From an uncultured Eubacteriales bacterium (lineage in GTDB: Bacteria; Bacillota; Clostridia; Oscillospirales; Acutalibacteraceae), in assembly GCA_900314795.1 (NCBI GenBank), contig OMWP01000011.1:1-54463 (forward strand): a DNA stretch of 54,463 bases, read 5' to 3'. Of this stretch, positions 41,422-50,939 are shown piece by piece. The notes beneath the pieces are model-generated. The model worked only from the letters and a program-made list of their open reading frames with translations. It had not been told where the DNA came from and did not search any database. Each line of letters starts with the position of its first letter. Position 1 is the first letter of the stretch. The position numbers were made by a program, and so were the translations under genes.

Positions 41422-42440
41422 TCAATACAGTATACCGCCTGTGCGCGCCGCGCAGGTTTGAAATCGCGTTCAGCGACCTTGACGTCACGCAGGGCGTGAT
41501 TGTGCGCCCGACCCACCTGTCCATCTGTAACGCCGACCAGCGCTACTATCAGGGTACGCGCGACATCAAGGTGCTCAAAGAAAAGCTCCCGATGGCGCTG
41601 ATCCACGAGGGCATCGGACAGGTCGTCTATGACAGCACATTCAGCTATCAGCCCGGCGACCGCGTCGTCATGGTACCCAACATTCCCTGTGAAGAGGATG
41701 AAGTGATAGCCGAAAATTACCTTCGATCAAGCAAGTTCTGCGGCAGCTCCTCGGACGGCTTTATGCAAGAATTCTATCAGCTCAGCCCCGACCGTCTGGT
41801 CAAGCTCCCCGAGGGTGTTGATTTGGACGTCGCCGCATTTACGGAGCTGGTGAGCGTCAGCGTACACGCGATCACGCGCTTCAAATCGATTGCCCATAAC
41901 CGCCGCGAGATCATCGGCGTGTGGGGTGACGGCAACCTTGCCTATATCACCTCGCTTTTGCTCAAAAAGATGCTCCCCTACAGCGAGATCCATGTGTTCG
42001 GCATCAACCGCGAGAAGCTCTCTGACTTTTCCTTTGCCGATGGGACGCACCTGACCACCGAGATTCCCGATGGATTGGCGCTGGACCATGCCTTTGAATG
42101 CGTCGGCGGCAACGGCTCCCCCATCGCGATCGAGCAGATCATCGGCGTCATCCGACCCGAGGGCACGATCTCGATCCTCGGCGTAAGCGAATATCCCGTG
42201 CCGATCAACACGCGCATGATCCTCGAGAAGGGTCTGCGGCTCTTTGGCACCAGCCGATCGGGCAGGGTCGATTTTCAGCGCACGGTCGAGCTGTACCGCG
42301 AATACCCCGAGATCCCGATCTACCTGAGCCGCTTGGTCGGCAATGTCGTGGAGATCAACAAATACGCCGACATCAAAGAGGCGTTCGAGGTCGATATCAA
42401 AAAGGCATTCGGCAAAACGATCATGCATTGGAATATATAA
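41418..42440 (+). CDS. tarJ: Ribulose-5-phosphate reductase, TarJ-like zinc-type dehydrogenase
   Basis: A 340-aa medium-chain dehydrogenase that would reduce ribulose-5-phosphate to ribitol-5-phosphate with NADPH, supplying TarI. THLSICNADQRYYQG at 34-48 and ALIHEGIGQV near 63 hold the catalytic metal site, and GVWGDGNLAY near 158 is the dinucleotide loop. Its start overlaps the tarI stop by four bases, the order found in teichoic-acid loci. A terminator follows. Confidence 0.9.
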   Translation: MINTVYRLCAPRRFEIAFSDLDVTQGVIVRPTHLSICNADQRYYQGTRDIKVLKEKLPMALIHEGIGQVVYDSTFSYQPGDRVVMVPNIPCEEDEVIAENYLRSSKFCGSSSDGFMQEFYQLSPDRLVKLPEGVDLDVAAFTELVSVSVHAITRFKSIAHNRREIIGVWGDGNLAYITSLLLKKMLPYSEIHVFGINREKLSDFSFADGTHLTTEIPDGLALDHAFECVGGNGSPIAIEQIIGVIRPEGTISILGVSEYPVPINTRMILEKGLRLFGTSRSGRVDFQRTVELYREYPEIPIYLSRLVGNVVEINKYADIKEAFEVDIKKAFGKTIMHWNI

Positions 42441-42477
42441 TTCTTTTATAGAACTAAAGTTGTTAACGACGCAAAAA

Positions 42478-42499
42478 AGCCCGCTCTTTCGAGCGGGTT
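42478..42499 (+). terminator. Terminator of the tarIJ unit
   Basis: AGCCCGCTC, TTTC loop, GAGCGGGTT, preceded by six A. The identical core recurs at 42800-42821. Confidence 0.7.
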
Positions 42500-42545
42500 G
42501 TAGCTTGTCGAAAAAGCATATCCGTCAGGAGAAGCACGTCCTCAA

Positions 42546-42775
42546 GCCTCCCTCTGACGAGGGAGGTGGGCTCGCTTGCGAGCTCGGAGGGAGAGATAAC
42601 GATGCGACGCAATGATGATGCGACTTTTAACTCAAGCCGCGTTTTATGTGTCTTTTTTACGGTATTGAGTCAAGCCTTGTTAGTTTCATTATAACGTATC
42701 GTTATCTCTCCCCCGCAGGAAAAATAGCCGTTTCTTACTGATGTACATTTTGCTCGCCCCCTCGTCAGAGGGGGC
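42546..42775. repeat. Inverted-repeat element between tarJ and groEL
   Basis: Outer ends GCCTCCCTCTGACGAGGGAGG and CCCCCTCGTCAGAGGGGGC are mirror-related hairpins; inside, GAGAGATAACGATGCG pairs with CGTATCGTTATCTCTC. The roughly 230-bp element has no coding frame and lies between two copies of the same terminator hairpin. Confidence 0.7.
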
Positions 42776-42799
42776 AAAATAGGTTTTTCTACAAAATGA

Positions 42800-42821
42800 A
42801 GCCCGCTCTTTCGAGCGGGCT
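42800..42821 (-). terminator. Terminator of groESL
   Basis: On the minus strand AGCCCGCTC, GAAA, GAGCGGGCT just after the groEL stop; also followed by T-rich sequence on the plus strand. Confidence 0.75.
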
Positions 42822-42839
42822 GTCTTTTATTTGGATGTA

Positions 42840-44471
<1,632 letters not shown>

Positions 44472-44486
44472 TCATTTACCTCCCAA

Positions 44487-44771
44487 TTATTCTACAATAG
44501 CGAGAATATCGCTCTGACGAACGACGGTGTAATCCTCGCCGTCGACCTTGACGTCGGTGCCCGCATACTTGGACGCGATCACCTTGTCGCCTACCTTAAC
44601 GGTCATCTTGACCTCGTTGCCGTCGACAATACCGCCGGGGCCTACCGCGACAACATTCGCGTACTGGGGCTTTTCCTGAGCGGCAGTGGACAGAACGATA
44701 CCGGAAGCAGTGGTCTCCTCCGCCTCGTCGAGCTTGAGCACTACCTTATCGAGTAAGGGTTTGATGGTCAT
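44487..44771 (-). CDS. groS: Co-chaperonin GroES
   Basis: The 94-aa lid of the GroEL chamber. IKPLLDKVVLKLDEAEETTASGI at the start, the mobile-loop region, VGPGGIVDGNEVKMTVKVGDKVI and the last strand DILAIVE are typical. The ATG at 44771 follows AAGGAGG; the longer in-frame extension runs through a repeat and is rejected. First gene of the groESL operon. Confidence 0.97.
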   Translation of the reverse strand: MTIKPLLDKVVLKLDEAEETTASGIVLSTAAQEKPQYANVVAVGPGGIVDGNEVKMTVKVGDKVIASKYAGTDVKVDGEDYTVVRQSDILAIVE

Positions 44772-44806
44772 ATCTATTCCTCCTTCAATAAATACAAAAG
44801 ATATTG

Positions 44807-44860
44807 CGAAGGGCTTGAACGATGTCAGCCCTGTGGCAATCTCAACCGAATCTCGGTTGT
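44807..44860. repeat. Interspersed repeat fragment in the groES leader
   Basis: TTGCGAAGGGC...GTGGCAATCTCAACCGA belongs to the GGTTGAGATTGCCAC family (inverted). It lies between CIRCE and the groES ribosome site, lengthening the 5' leader. Confidence 0.65.
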
Positions 44861-44887
44861 TTAGCACTCTTTATCCCCGAGTGCTAA
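44861..44887. promoter_or_regulatory. CIRCE operator (HrcA binding site)
   Basis: TTAGCACTC - 9 bases - GAGTGCTAA is a perfect CIRCE. It lies just downstream of the groESL -10 box. HrcA should repress here until heat stress titrates GroEL; hrcA itself is not in the window. Confidence 0.97.
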
Positions 44888-44891
44888 ATCT

Positions 44892-44920
44892 ATTGTAAAC
44901 CATTAGTTGGAAAAAATCAA
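44892..44920 (-). promoter_or_regulatory. Promoter of groESL
   Basis: On the minus strand TTGATT, 17 bases, TACAAT, directly upstream of CIRCE. Confidence 0.85.
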
Positions 44921-44983
44921 GGGGGTTTTTGCGATTTCATAAAAAGTTAATAATTGATTAGCTTTCCTCTTATGTATGGAAAA

Positions 44984-45007
44984 GGAGGCTGTCAAAAGAC
45001 AGCCCCC
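44984..45007 (-). terminator. Terminator of the lipoprotein gene
   Basis: On the minus strand GGGGGCTGTC, TTTT, GACAGCCTCC, then TTTT. Confidence 0.75.
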
Positions 45008-45048
45008 ATTATTATCAGCATATCATCGTTACAAGTCACTCAATACCG

Positions 45049-45921
45049 TTAACCATTGACCTGACGCCGAACCGAGAAGCTAACGACTTTGCTGCCATCA
45101 CATGATAATCTAAAATCATATTCTCCCTGACCGCTATCCCTGTATGTCAGTAAGATGCTTGCGTCTGAGTATTCAGCAGTACCATTCTCATCTACGTGGC
45201 GAGAGTACATAACTGAATCAGGTTCACCAAGTGCGGAGATAAAGTCCTTTAGATCAGAATTCTGATTGATTTTTCCATCGAAATCAAAATCTACCGCATT
45301 CTTCGATTTTTCAGCATAATTATAGTCTGAAGAATAAATCGGACACTCAATACTATCTAAACATGTCTCGGGGTATTTGACTTCTTTGTCCTCGTGATTC
45401 ACACTGCTTACTTTGAGTTCTTTTCCGTTCTTTTTAATAAAATAGGATAAGTTTATGAGATTTGCTCCCAAAACATCTTCCTTTGTAGCTTCATTTGCAA
45501 AACTCCAACCCTGATCTAACAGCTCTGACATTTTCATATCCATTTTTACTTTTGTACCCCCGTCAATTGTAAAACCTTTATCAGAGAACAAATGAATATC
45601 TTTGCTGGTTTGATATTTTGGTGCATATTGTTTTTCCAAAGCCAAAGAGACTGTTGTATCACTAGACCCGGAATCATGATAATGACTGATATCGACATAA
45701 TCCTTAATAAAAGTGTTGAATTCATCCACAGTCATAACCTTTCCGGCAGTTCCGTTTTTGCTTGCCGCTGTATTTGAATCAGCAGCAGAAGAAACGCCGG
45801 ATGTCGTGTTGTTCGATTTTTCGCTGTTCGCTGTGCTGTTTTGAGAGCTGCATCCGACCGATACGGTTGCGATCGCCAGTATCAATAAAACAGCCAATAC
45901 TTTCTTCTTTTTCTTTCCCAT
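45049..45921 (-). CDS. Lipoprotein of unknown function
   Basis: A 290-aa secreted lipoprotein. The basic start MGKKKKK, a hydrophobic stretch (VLAVLLILAIATVSV) and lipobox VSVGC (Cys near 24) are clear. A Ser/Asn/Thr-rich linker follows to about residue 58, then a mixed alpha/beta region containing two similar stretches that may be repeated small folds. No enzyme motif is recognised. The ATG at 45921 follows AAAGGAGG; a longer in-frame ATG at 45957 is less likely. It stands alone with its own terminator. Confidence 0.82.
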   Translation of the reverse strand: MGKKKKKVLAVLLILAIATVSVGCSSQNSTANSEKSNNTTSGVSSAADSNTAASKNGTAGKVMTVDEFNTFIKDYVDISHYHDSGSSDTTVSLALEKQYAPKYQTSKDIHLFSDKGFTIDGGTKVKMDMKMSELLDQGWSFANEATKEDVLGANLINLSYFIKKNGKELKVSSVNHEDKEVKYPETCLDSIECPIYSSDYNYAEKSKNAVDFDFDGKINQNSDLKDFISALGEPDSVMYSRHVDENGTAEYSDASILLTYRDSGQGEYDFRLSCDGSKVVSFSVRRQVNG

Positions 45922-46058
45922 TTTGCTTCCTCCTTTGAATATTGAATCGAGTCGCAATCATCCTACTCTACCAATCTTATTTATTAGAAAGAAATGATTG
46001 CATTAAAAAAGCGCACAACCTCAGAGGTCATGCGCCTAAAAACACAAGCTCTAAGATT

Positions 46059-46216
46059 GTCGCCAAACAAAATTACATTATCGCATAGTTCCACAAAACA
46101 AAGTGAGGATAGCCGATAAGAGCATAGTGTTTTTATCATAAGATATAAAAACACTATCCTCATTCTCCTGAGAACTATGCATAAACATATTATTAAAATG
46201 TAATTTTGTTGGCAAC
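46059..46216. repeat. Large palindromic (MITE-like) element
   Basis: About 158 bp. GTCGCCAAACAAAATTACATT at the left is mirrored by AATGTAATTTTGTTGGCAAC at the right, and GCATAGTTCC by GAACTATGC. The centre is ATAGTGTTTTTAT / ATAAAAACACTAT. The whole element can fold into one long hairpin. It fills most of the 45922-46330 gap; a small GCGC..CCTC/GAGG..GCGC hairpin precedes it. Confidence 0.7.
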
Positions 46217-46292
46217 TTCATTCTATCATATTCTATATCAAACTGCAAACAAAAAAACGCCCTCTGTTTTTATGCATTTTGCACATACAAAA

Positions 46293-46318
46293 ACACCGCC
46301 TGTATCAACAGACGGTGT
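46293..46318 (-). terminator. Terminator of the ABC substrate-binding protein gene
   Basis: On the minus strand ACACCGTCTG and CAGGCGGTGT around a short loop, followed by TTTTTG. Confidence 0.8.
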
Positions 46319-46330
46319 CGAAAAACTACT

Positions 46331-47476
46331 TTATTCTGCTTCTGTTTCGGCAGGAGCCTCATCCGCTTTTGTTGCGGCAGGAGCCGGTTTTGTCTCTGCG
46401 GGAGGCTCGGTGGGCTTTGTCCACATCTCGACCTCACCCAGCGCGGTAGCCGGGATCTCCAAGCCGAGCTTATCTCTTACCTCGGAATTGAGCATATTAG
46501 TGCAATCATGCTTATACACAACGGACAAGGTAGATACCTTTACATGCTCAAACAGGATATTCTGTACCATACCGGCAGCTTTTCTGCCGATCGACTCATA
46601 GTTGATCACACTGGTAGCGAGCGCTCCCTGCGCGAGGATCGTCTCATCACCGCAGAACACCGGGATCTTATTCTCGTTAGAGAAGTCGATGATCGTAGAG
46701 ATGTTCGCATAAAGGAACTTATCCACAGGGATATAGAGGGTCTCGATCTTTTCATCCTTGATCTTGCTCAAAGCGCTGTCGAGAGACGCCTTATCATCGA
46801 TCGGATACTGTGTACAGGTCATGCCGATATTCTGCGCTTCACGCGCGGCGACAATACCCTGTTCCACCGCCTCGGGATCGGTACCGCTGTACAGGGATGC
46901 AACGGTTTTGGTATTCGGCAACAATGTTTTGATCAGGTCGACCTGTTCAAAGCAGGGGTTATAGCTGGAGATACCGGTGACATTACCGCCTGGAGCCTCG
47001 TTGCTTTCCACCAATCCTATCTCGTCGGGACTGTTGACCGCCGCGAATACGACCGGCTTATCTTTTGTCAGCTCAGCCGCCGTCTCGGACGCAAAACGCC
47101 CGATGGTATACAGCAAATCACAGCCGCCGTCGAGCAGCTCTTTGATCTTGGTGCGGCAAAGCTCCTCATTATCCTCCACGACATAGGTGACCTCGATATT
47201 GCCGAGCAGATTGCGTTCATCCAGCTCCAGCATAAAGCCGCTGTAGCAATCCTTGCTGGCGCTGCCCAGCCCCGTCTGGACGATGCCGACCTTGTAATGC
47301 TCGCTGTAGATCGTCTCGGCAACCTGAGCGCCCGATACAACAGAGTCATTGGTCGCGTCGCTGCTATCCTTTTCATTTTTACTCTTTACGGCAGATCTGA
47401 CAGCGAGGAATGCAACGCCCGCGATCACAACAGCCAACAAGATACTCAGTATAACAATAGGAAATCGTTTCTTCAT
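46331..47476 (-). CDS. ABC transporter substrate-binding protein (ABC_sub_bind family), orphan
   Basis: A 381-aa extracytoplasmic binding protein of PF04392 type, two alpha/beta lobes joined by a hinge. Residues 5-27 are a signal or anchor segment with no lipobox. The fold starts with YKVGIVQTGLGSAS near residue 61 and includes the family-typical PVVFAAVNSPDEIGLV, GGNVTGISSYNP and IPVFCGDETILAQGAL. The family includes the TrpXYZ tryptophan uptake proteins. The C-terminus is a Pro/Ala/Glu/Thr-rich tail (EPPAETKPAPAATKADEA). No permease or ATPase gene adjoins, so its partners lie elsewhere. GGAGG precedes the ATG. Confidence 0.87.
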   Translation of the reverse strand: MKKRFPIVILSILLAVVIAGVAFLAVRSAVKSKNEKDSSDATNDSVVSGAQVAETIYSEHYKVGIVQTGLGSASKDCYSGFMLELDERNLLGNIEVTYVVEDNEELCRTKIKELLDGGCDLLYTIGRFASETAAELTKDKPVVFAAVNSPDEIGLVESNEAPGGNVTGISSYNPCFEQVDLIKTLLPNTKTVASLYSGTDPEAVEQGIVAAREAQNIGMTCTQYPIDDKASLDSALSKIKDEKIETLYIPVDKFLYANISTIIDFSNENKIPVFCGDETILAQGALATSVINYESIGRKAAGMVQNILFEHVKVSTLSVVYKHDCTNMLNSEVRDKLGLEIPATALGEVEMWTKPTEPPAETKPAPAATKADEAPAETEAE

Positions 47477-47596
47477 GTAAGCCTCCTGATACGAATCTTA
47501 AGGCACGATGCGATAATCAACGCTTATGAACACCTTAAAATGATTGTATAACGGCGCATCCTGCACCGCGGTGAAAGTGCTTATCCTATCCGTTTC

Positions 47597-47625
47597 ATTA
47601 TACCGTATAATCCGATAAAAGTCAA
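47597..47625 (-). promoter_or_regulatory. Promoter of the orphan ABC substrate-binding protein
   Basis: On the minus strand TTGACT, 17 bases, TATAAT, about 120 bases before the start. Confidence 0.75.
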
Positions 47626-47654
47626 ATGAAGCAAATTATAATTCTAATTTGGAA

Positions 47655-48764
47655 TTATTTAAAATACTGATACACCTGGCATTTCAGTGTACCGTTATAG
47701 AGCTTGCGGCGTTTATCGGCAACCCTGCCAAAAAGGCGCTCAAAGCGCTCGTCGGGAGAGATGATCGTATAGGAATGGAAGGGTTTTGCGGTGAACTTCT
47801 CCCCCATCACCCGATACAGCTCGCGCGCTTGCTCAATATCGAGCAGCCTCTCTCCATACGGCGGGTTGGTGATCACGCTTACCCGCTCAAAGATATCTGT
47901 GTATTCGTGAAAATCACGCGTTTCGAAGCGGATCCTGTCACTCACTCTCGCAAGCTGAGCGTTATGACGCGCCAGCTCCAGAGAAGCGTCGTCGATATCG
48001 TAGCCATAGCCCATGAACGCCGCGTCGCTACGCTCCTCATCGCGGGCACGCTGCCGTTCTCTTTCGATGACGGCGGGGTCGATCTGCGACCACGCTTCAA
48101 AGGCAAAGGAGCGATCGATGCCCGGCATGATGTTCAGCGCTTTGCGGGCGGCTTCGATGACGATCGTACCGCTGCCGCAGAAAGGATCGACCACGGTGTG
48201 ATCCTTTCGCACGCGGGAAAGCTCGACCATCGCGGCGGCAAGAGTCTCTTTCATCGGCGCTTCATTGGACAAAGCACGATAGCCGCGTTTATTCAGCGCC
48301 GCACCGGTGGTATCCAGATAGATGCTAACGCGGTTCTTGAAGATACGGAACTGGATCTGATGCACGCCGCCGTCCTCCTCGAACCATGCGCTATGATAGC
48401 GCTCCCTGAGCTTTTCAACGACCGCCTTCTTGATGATCTTCTGGCAGGCGGGAATGGAGTTGAGAACAGAATCAAGACTGCTTCCCTTGACCGGGAATGC
48501 GTCACGCTCGCCGATATAGGCGCTCCAATCAGCCGCTTTGACGCCCTCGAACAGTGTGTCAAAATCCCGCGCTTCAAACTGAGCCATCAGGATGAACACC
48601 CTCGCACAAAGGCTCGAGCATAGATTGGCGCGCACCAAGGTGCTCTCATCGCCCGAGAACAGTACTTTTCCGTTCTCAGCACGCACATCGGCTATTCCTT
48701 TGAATTTTAGATCATTGGCGGCAAGCCCTTCCAGCCCCAGCAGGCAGGGTGCGACAAACTGCAT
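47655..48764 (-). CDS. THUMP-domain RNA methyltransferase (RlmL/YpsC type)
   Basis: A 369-aa enzyme that should methylate a guanine N2 in 23S rRNA. An N-terminal THUMP-containing region is followed by a class I SAM methyltransferase: motif I DPFCGSGTIVIEAA near residue 192 and catalytic NPPYGERLL near 300. Length and domain order match the single-domain YpsC-like group. The ATG at 48764 follows GGAGG. It stands between a promoter-rich gap and the tandem repeat array, transcribed leftward. Confidence 0.92.
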   Translation of the reverse strand: MQFVAPCLLGLEGLAANDLKFKGIADVRAENGKVLFSGDESTLVRANLCSSLCARVFILMAQFEARDFDTLFEGVKAADWSAYIGERDAFPVKGSSLDSVLNSIPACQKIIKKAVVEKLRERYHSAWFEEDGGVHQIQFRIFKNRVSIYLDTTGAALNKRGYRALSNEAPMKETLAAAMVELSRVRKDHTVVDPFCGSGTIVIEAARKALNIMPGIDRSFAFEAWSQIDPAVIERERQRARDEERSDAAFMGYGYDIDDASLELARHNAQLARVSDRIRFETRDFHEYTDIFERVSVITNPPYGERLLDIEQARELYRVMGEKFTAKPFHSYTIISPDERFERLFGRVADKRRKLYNGTLKCQVYQYFK

Positions 48765-48865
48765 AGAATCATCCTCCTGTTTTTCGTTCCTATTATAACA
48801 CAGAAACTGCCCTTCGGCAATGGAGAATCTTGCAGGGTTGGTCAATGACCATCCCTACGGAAACG

Positions 48866-49240
48866 CGCATCTCCTCAACCGACGTGCTTTCGTGACCTAA
48901 CCCCCTGCCGCGGGAGGAGCAAGCCCCTCCCCTACAAAATGTACATTTCCTCAACCGACGTGCTTCATGACCTAACCTCCTACCGCGGGAGGAGCAAGCC
49001 CCTCCCCTACAAAATGTACATTTCCTCAACCGACGTGCTTCCGTGACCTAACCCCTCTACCGCGGGAGGAGCAAGCCGCTCCCCTACAAAATGTACATTT
49101 CCTCAACCGATGTTCTTCATGATCAAACGCCCTGCCGCGGGAGGAGCAAGCCCCTCCCCTACAAAATGTACATTTCCTCAACCGACGGGCTTCCGTGACC
49201 TAACCCCCTGCCGCGGGTCGCCATCAATGTCGACCCCTAC
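48866..49240. repeat. Tandem array of about five 75-77 bp units
   Basis: Each unit runs CATTTCCTCAACCGACGTGC, a CGTGACCTAACC segment, CCGCGGGAGGAGCAAGC and CCCTCCCCTACAAAATGT. Units start near 48866, 48942, 49017, 49094 and 49169. The last is altered (GGTCGCCATCAATGTCGACC replaces the hairpin). Units are direct repeats of a hairpin element, not a CRISPR. The remaining gap (48765-49442) holds further GGGCGGGAGCAAGCCTCCGCCC fragments and the hpf terminator, no gene. Confidence 0.85.
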
Positions 49241-49314
49241 AAATAATCCTTTGCAACTTCTATCGCAGGGCGGGAGCAAGCCTCCGCCCTACAAATGATA
49301 AACTCCTGCCATAA

Positions 49315-49344
49315 CAAAAGCGGACAGCAGAAACGCTGTCCGCT
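49315..49344 (-). terminator. Terminator of hpf
   Basis: On the minus strand AGCGGACAGC and GCTGTCCGCT around a six-base loop, followed by TTTTG. Confidence 0.75.
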
Positions 49345-49442
49345 CAAGGGAAGAACAAACGGTGCTTCTTCCCTGTCATTCATTCAGATGAGATTGCCTC
49401 CGCTATGAAAGCACTTCATAGCCGGATCATGACGCTTTCGGT

Positions 49443-49976
49443 TTATTCACCGACTGTCGGAACCAACAAACCGTATTTGCCGTCGTCACGCAGATAGACG
49501 ACGTTGACCTCGTTTGTCTCAGCGTTGGTGAACACATAGAATTTGTGACCGACCATATTCATCTGCAGGATCGCCTCATCCACCGAGATCGGCTTGACGG
49601 GGATCTCCTTGGTACGGACGATGGTGTAATCCTCCTCAACCTCAGGCTCTTCCGCAGGAGCGACCAGTTCCTCGAGCGAGCCCTGTCTGAGGCGTTTCTC
49701 CAGCTTTGACTTATTCTTTCTCAACTGACGGCCGAGTACGTCGATGCACTTATCTACAGCGTCATTCATCTCAGGCATTGTCTTCTCAGCTCTGTAAACC
49801 ATCGACTTGTCACGGATCGTGATCTCAACAGTCTGAGAGTTCTTGTCGACGGTGACGACCACAAACGCCTGAGCCTCATCGGAGAAGATCTTGTCGAATT
49901 TTGAAAGCTTCTTCTCGACTCTCTGTTTGAAGTTGTCCCTAAGATTACACTTGCGTTCGGTGTAGGTAATCTTCAT
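49443..49976 (-). CDS. hpf: Ribosome hibernation promoting factor, long form
   Basis: A 177-aa protein that parks ribosomes as inactive 100S dimers in slow growth. The N-terminal domain (about 1-95) has the beta-alpha-beta-beta-beta-alpha layout with KRVEKKLSKFDKIF-like helix and AFVVVTVDKN. A linker follows, and the C-terminal dimerisation domain (about 118-175) has IVRTKEIPVKPISVDEAILQMNMVGHKFYVF. This makes it the long HPF of Firmicutes. The ATG at 49976 follows GGGAGG. Confidence 0.95.
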   Translation of the reverse strand: MKITYTERKCNLRDNFKQRVEKKLSKFDKIFSDEAQAFVVVTVDKNSQTVEITIRDKSMVYRAEKTMPEMNDAVDKCIDVLGRQLRKNKSKLEKRLRQGSLEELVAPAEEPEVEEDYTIVRTKEIPVKPISVDEAILQMNMVGHKFYVFTNAETNEVNVVYLRDDGKYGLLVPTVGE

Positions 49977-49998
49977 AATAATGCCTCCCAGCAAAAAT

Positions 49999-50487
49999 TT
50001 ATTTACGACCGCCGCCGTTCCCGCGTCGGGAATAGCCGCGGCTCTCGCCACGTTTGAGGTCGGACATCTTATCCTCGGAGGTGCGCTTGAACTTGCTCAT
50101 CATGTCCTCAAAGGATCCGCCCGACGAAGAGCTCTGCCACTCAAAGTCACCCGGAGAGGTGACCGGAGGCGCCGGCTCATATTTCTTTCTCGGTTTTTGG
50201 GGTTCGCGCGTGCGCGGCTTACGGTTAGCCGCGGGCTTTTTGTTCGCGTCAGCTTTTTCGAGCTGTTTCATCGACAGCGCGATCTTGCCGTCATCGGCGA
50301 CAGAGATCACCTTTACCGTCACAGCCTGTCCGATCTTGAGGACGGATTTGATGTCCTCGATATAGGAGCGGGAGATCTCAGAGATATGGATCATCCCGCG
50401 GGAACCATCCTCGGTCTCCACAAATGCGCCGAAGTTGGTGATGCCTGTTACCTTTCCGTTTACGATTTCGCCTACACTCAATGCCAT
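49999..50487 (-). CDS. yabR: S1 domain RNA-binding protein (YabR-like)
   Basis: A 162-aa protein: an S1 OB fold in residues 1-75 (VGEIVNGKVTGITNFGAFVETEDG, then GMIHISEIS), followed by a basic, disordered Arg/Lys/Pro/Gly-rich tail. It lies after divIC in the order known from the Bacillus yabP-yabQ-divIC-yabR cluster, so the yabR name rests on domain and position. It probably binds RNA or ribosomes. Confidence 0.88.
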   Translation of the reverse strand: MALSVGEIVNGKVTGITNFGAFVETEDGSRGMIHISEISRSYIEDIKSVLKIGQAVTVKVISVADDGKIALSMKQLEKADANKKPAANRKPRTREPQKPRKKYEPAPPVTSPGDFEWQSSSSGGSFEDMMSKFKRTSEDKMSDLKRGESRGYSRRGNGGGRK

Positions 50488-50558
50488 TCAGATATTTTCC
50501 CCTTAATCATTAGCTGCTGCCGAGACCCCTCAGTCCCGACATGGTCAATTTAAAATGC

Positions 50559-50939
50559 TCAGTCACCGGCTACGTTGACAAATACCCGCTCGCCCTCTTT
50601 GATATAGTCCAGATCATCGCGCGCGATCTGTTCCGCCAGTGAGGAAAAGTCGGAGTCGGAGCCGGTGGAATTATACAGTTTTTGGATATCTTCGTTTTTG
50701 ATCTCCTGTACCGTGATCTGCTCCTTTAAATCATCCAGCTCCGCCTTACGTTCGCGGATCTGGGATCGGATGCCGATGATCGATACCATGGAGTAAATCA
50801 AAAACGCTACCGCGACCAAAGAAATCACGACGATCACAGGGCGGGTAAAGATTCTTCTACCCTCGCTCTGTTGGTCTTTTTCGCTGTCGCGTTTTCGTTT
50901 TGACGCGGTACGCGGTTTTTTTGTTTCTTTTTTGCTCAT
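50559..50939 (-). CDS. divIC: Septum formation initiator, DivIC/FtsB-like
   Basis: A 126-aa bitopic membrane protein of the divisome: a basic cytoplasmic start, one membrane segment (about residues 35-55), then a coiled coil (IRERKAELDDLKEQITVQEIKNEDIQ) and a short extracellular end with ARDDLDYIKEGERVFVN, the conserved FtsB/DivIC box. AAGGATAA precedes the ATG at 50939. Its first 83 bases overlap the end of yabQ in another frame. Confidence 0.92.
   Translation of the reverse strand: MSKKETKKPRTASKRKRDSEKDQQSEGRRIFTRPVIVVISLVAVAFLIYSMVSIIGIRSQIRERKAELDDLKEQITVQEIKNEDIQKLYNSTGSDSDFSSLAEQIARDDLDYIKEGERVFVNVAGD

Noticed and set aside
44772-44867. 32-residue N-terminal extension of GroES
   Set aside because: It is encoded by a repeat fragment and precedes a perfect ribosome site for the standard GroES start.
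48866-49240. CRISPR array
   Set aside because: Units are complete direct repeats with no unique spacers, and no cas genes are near.
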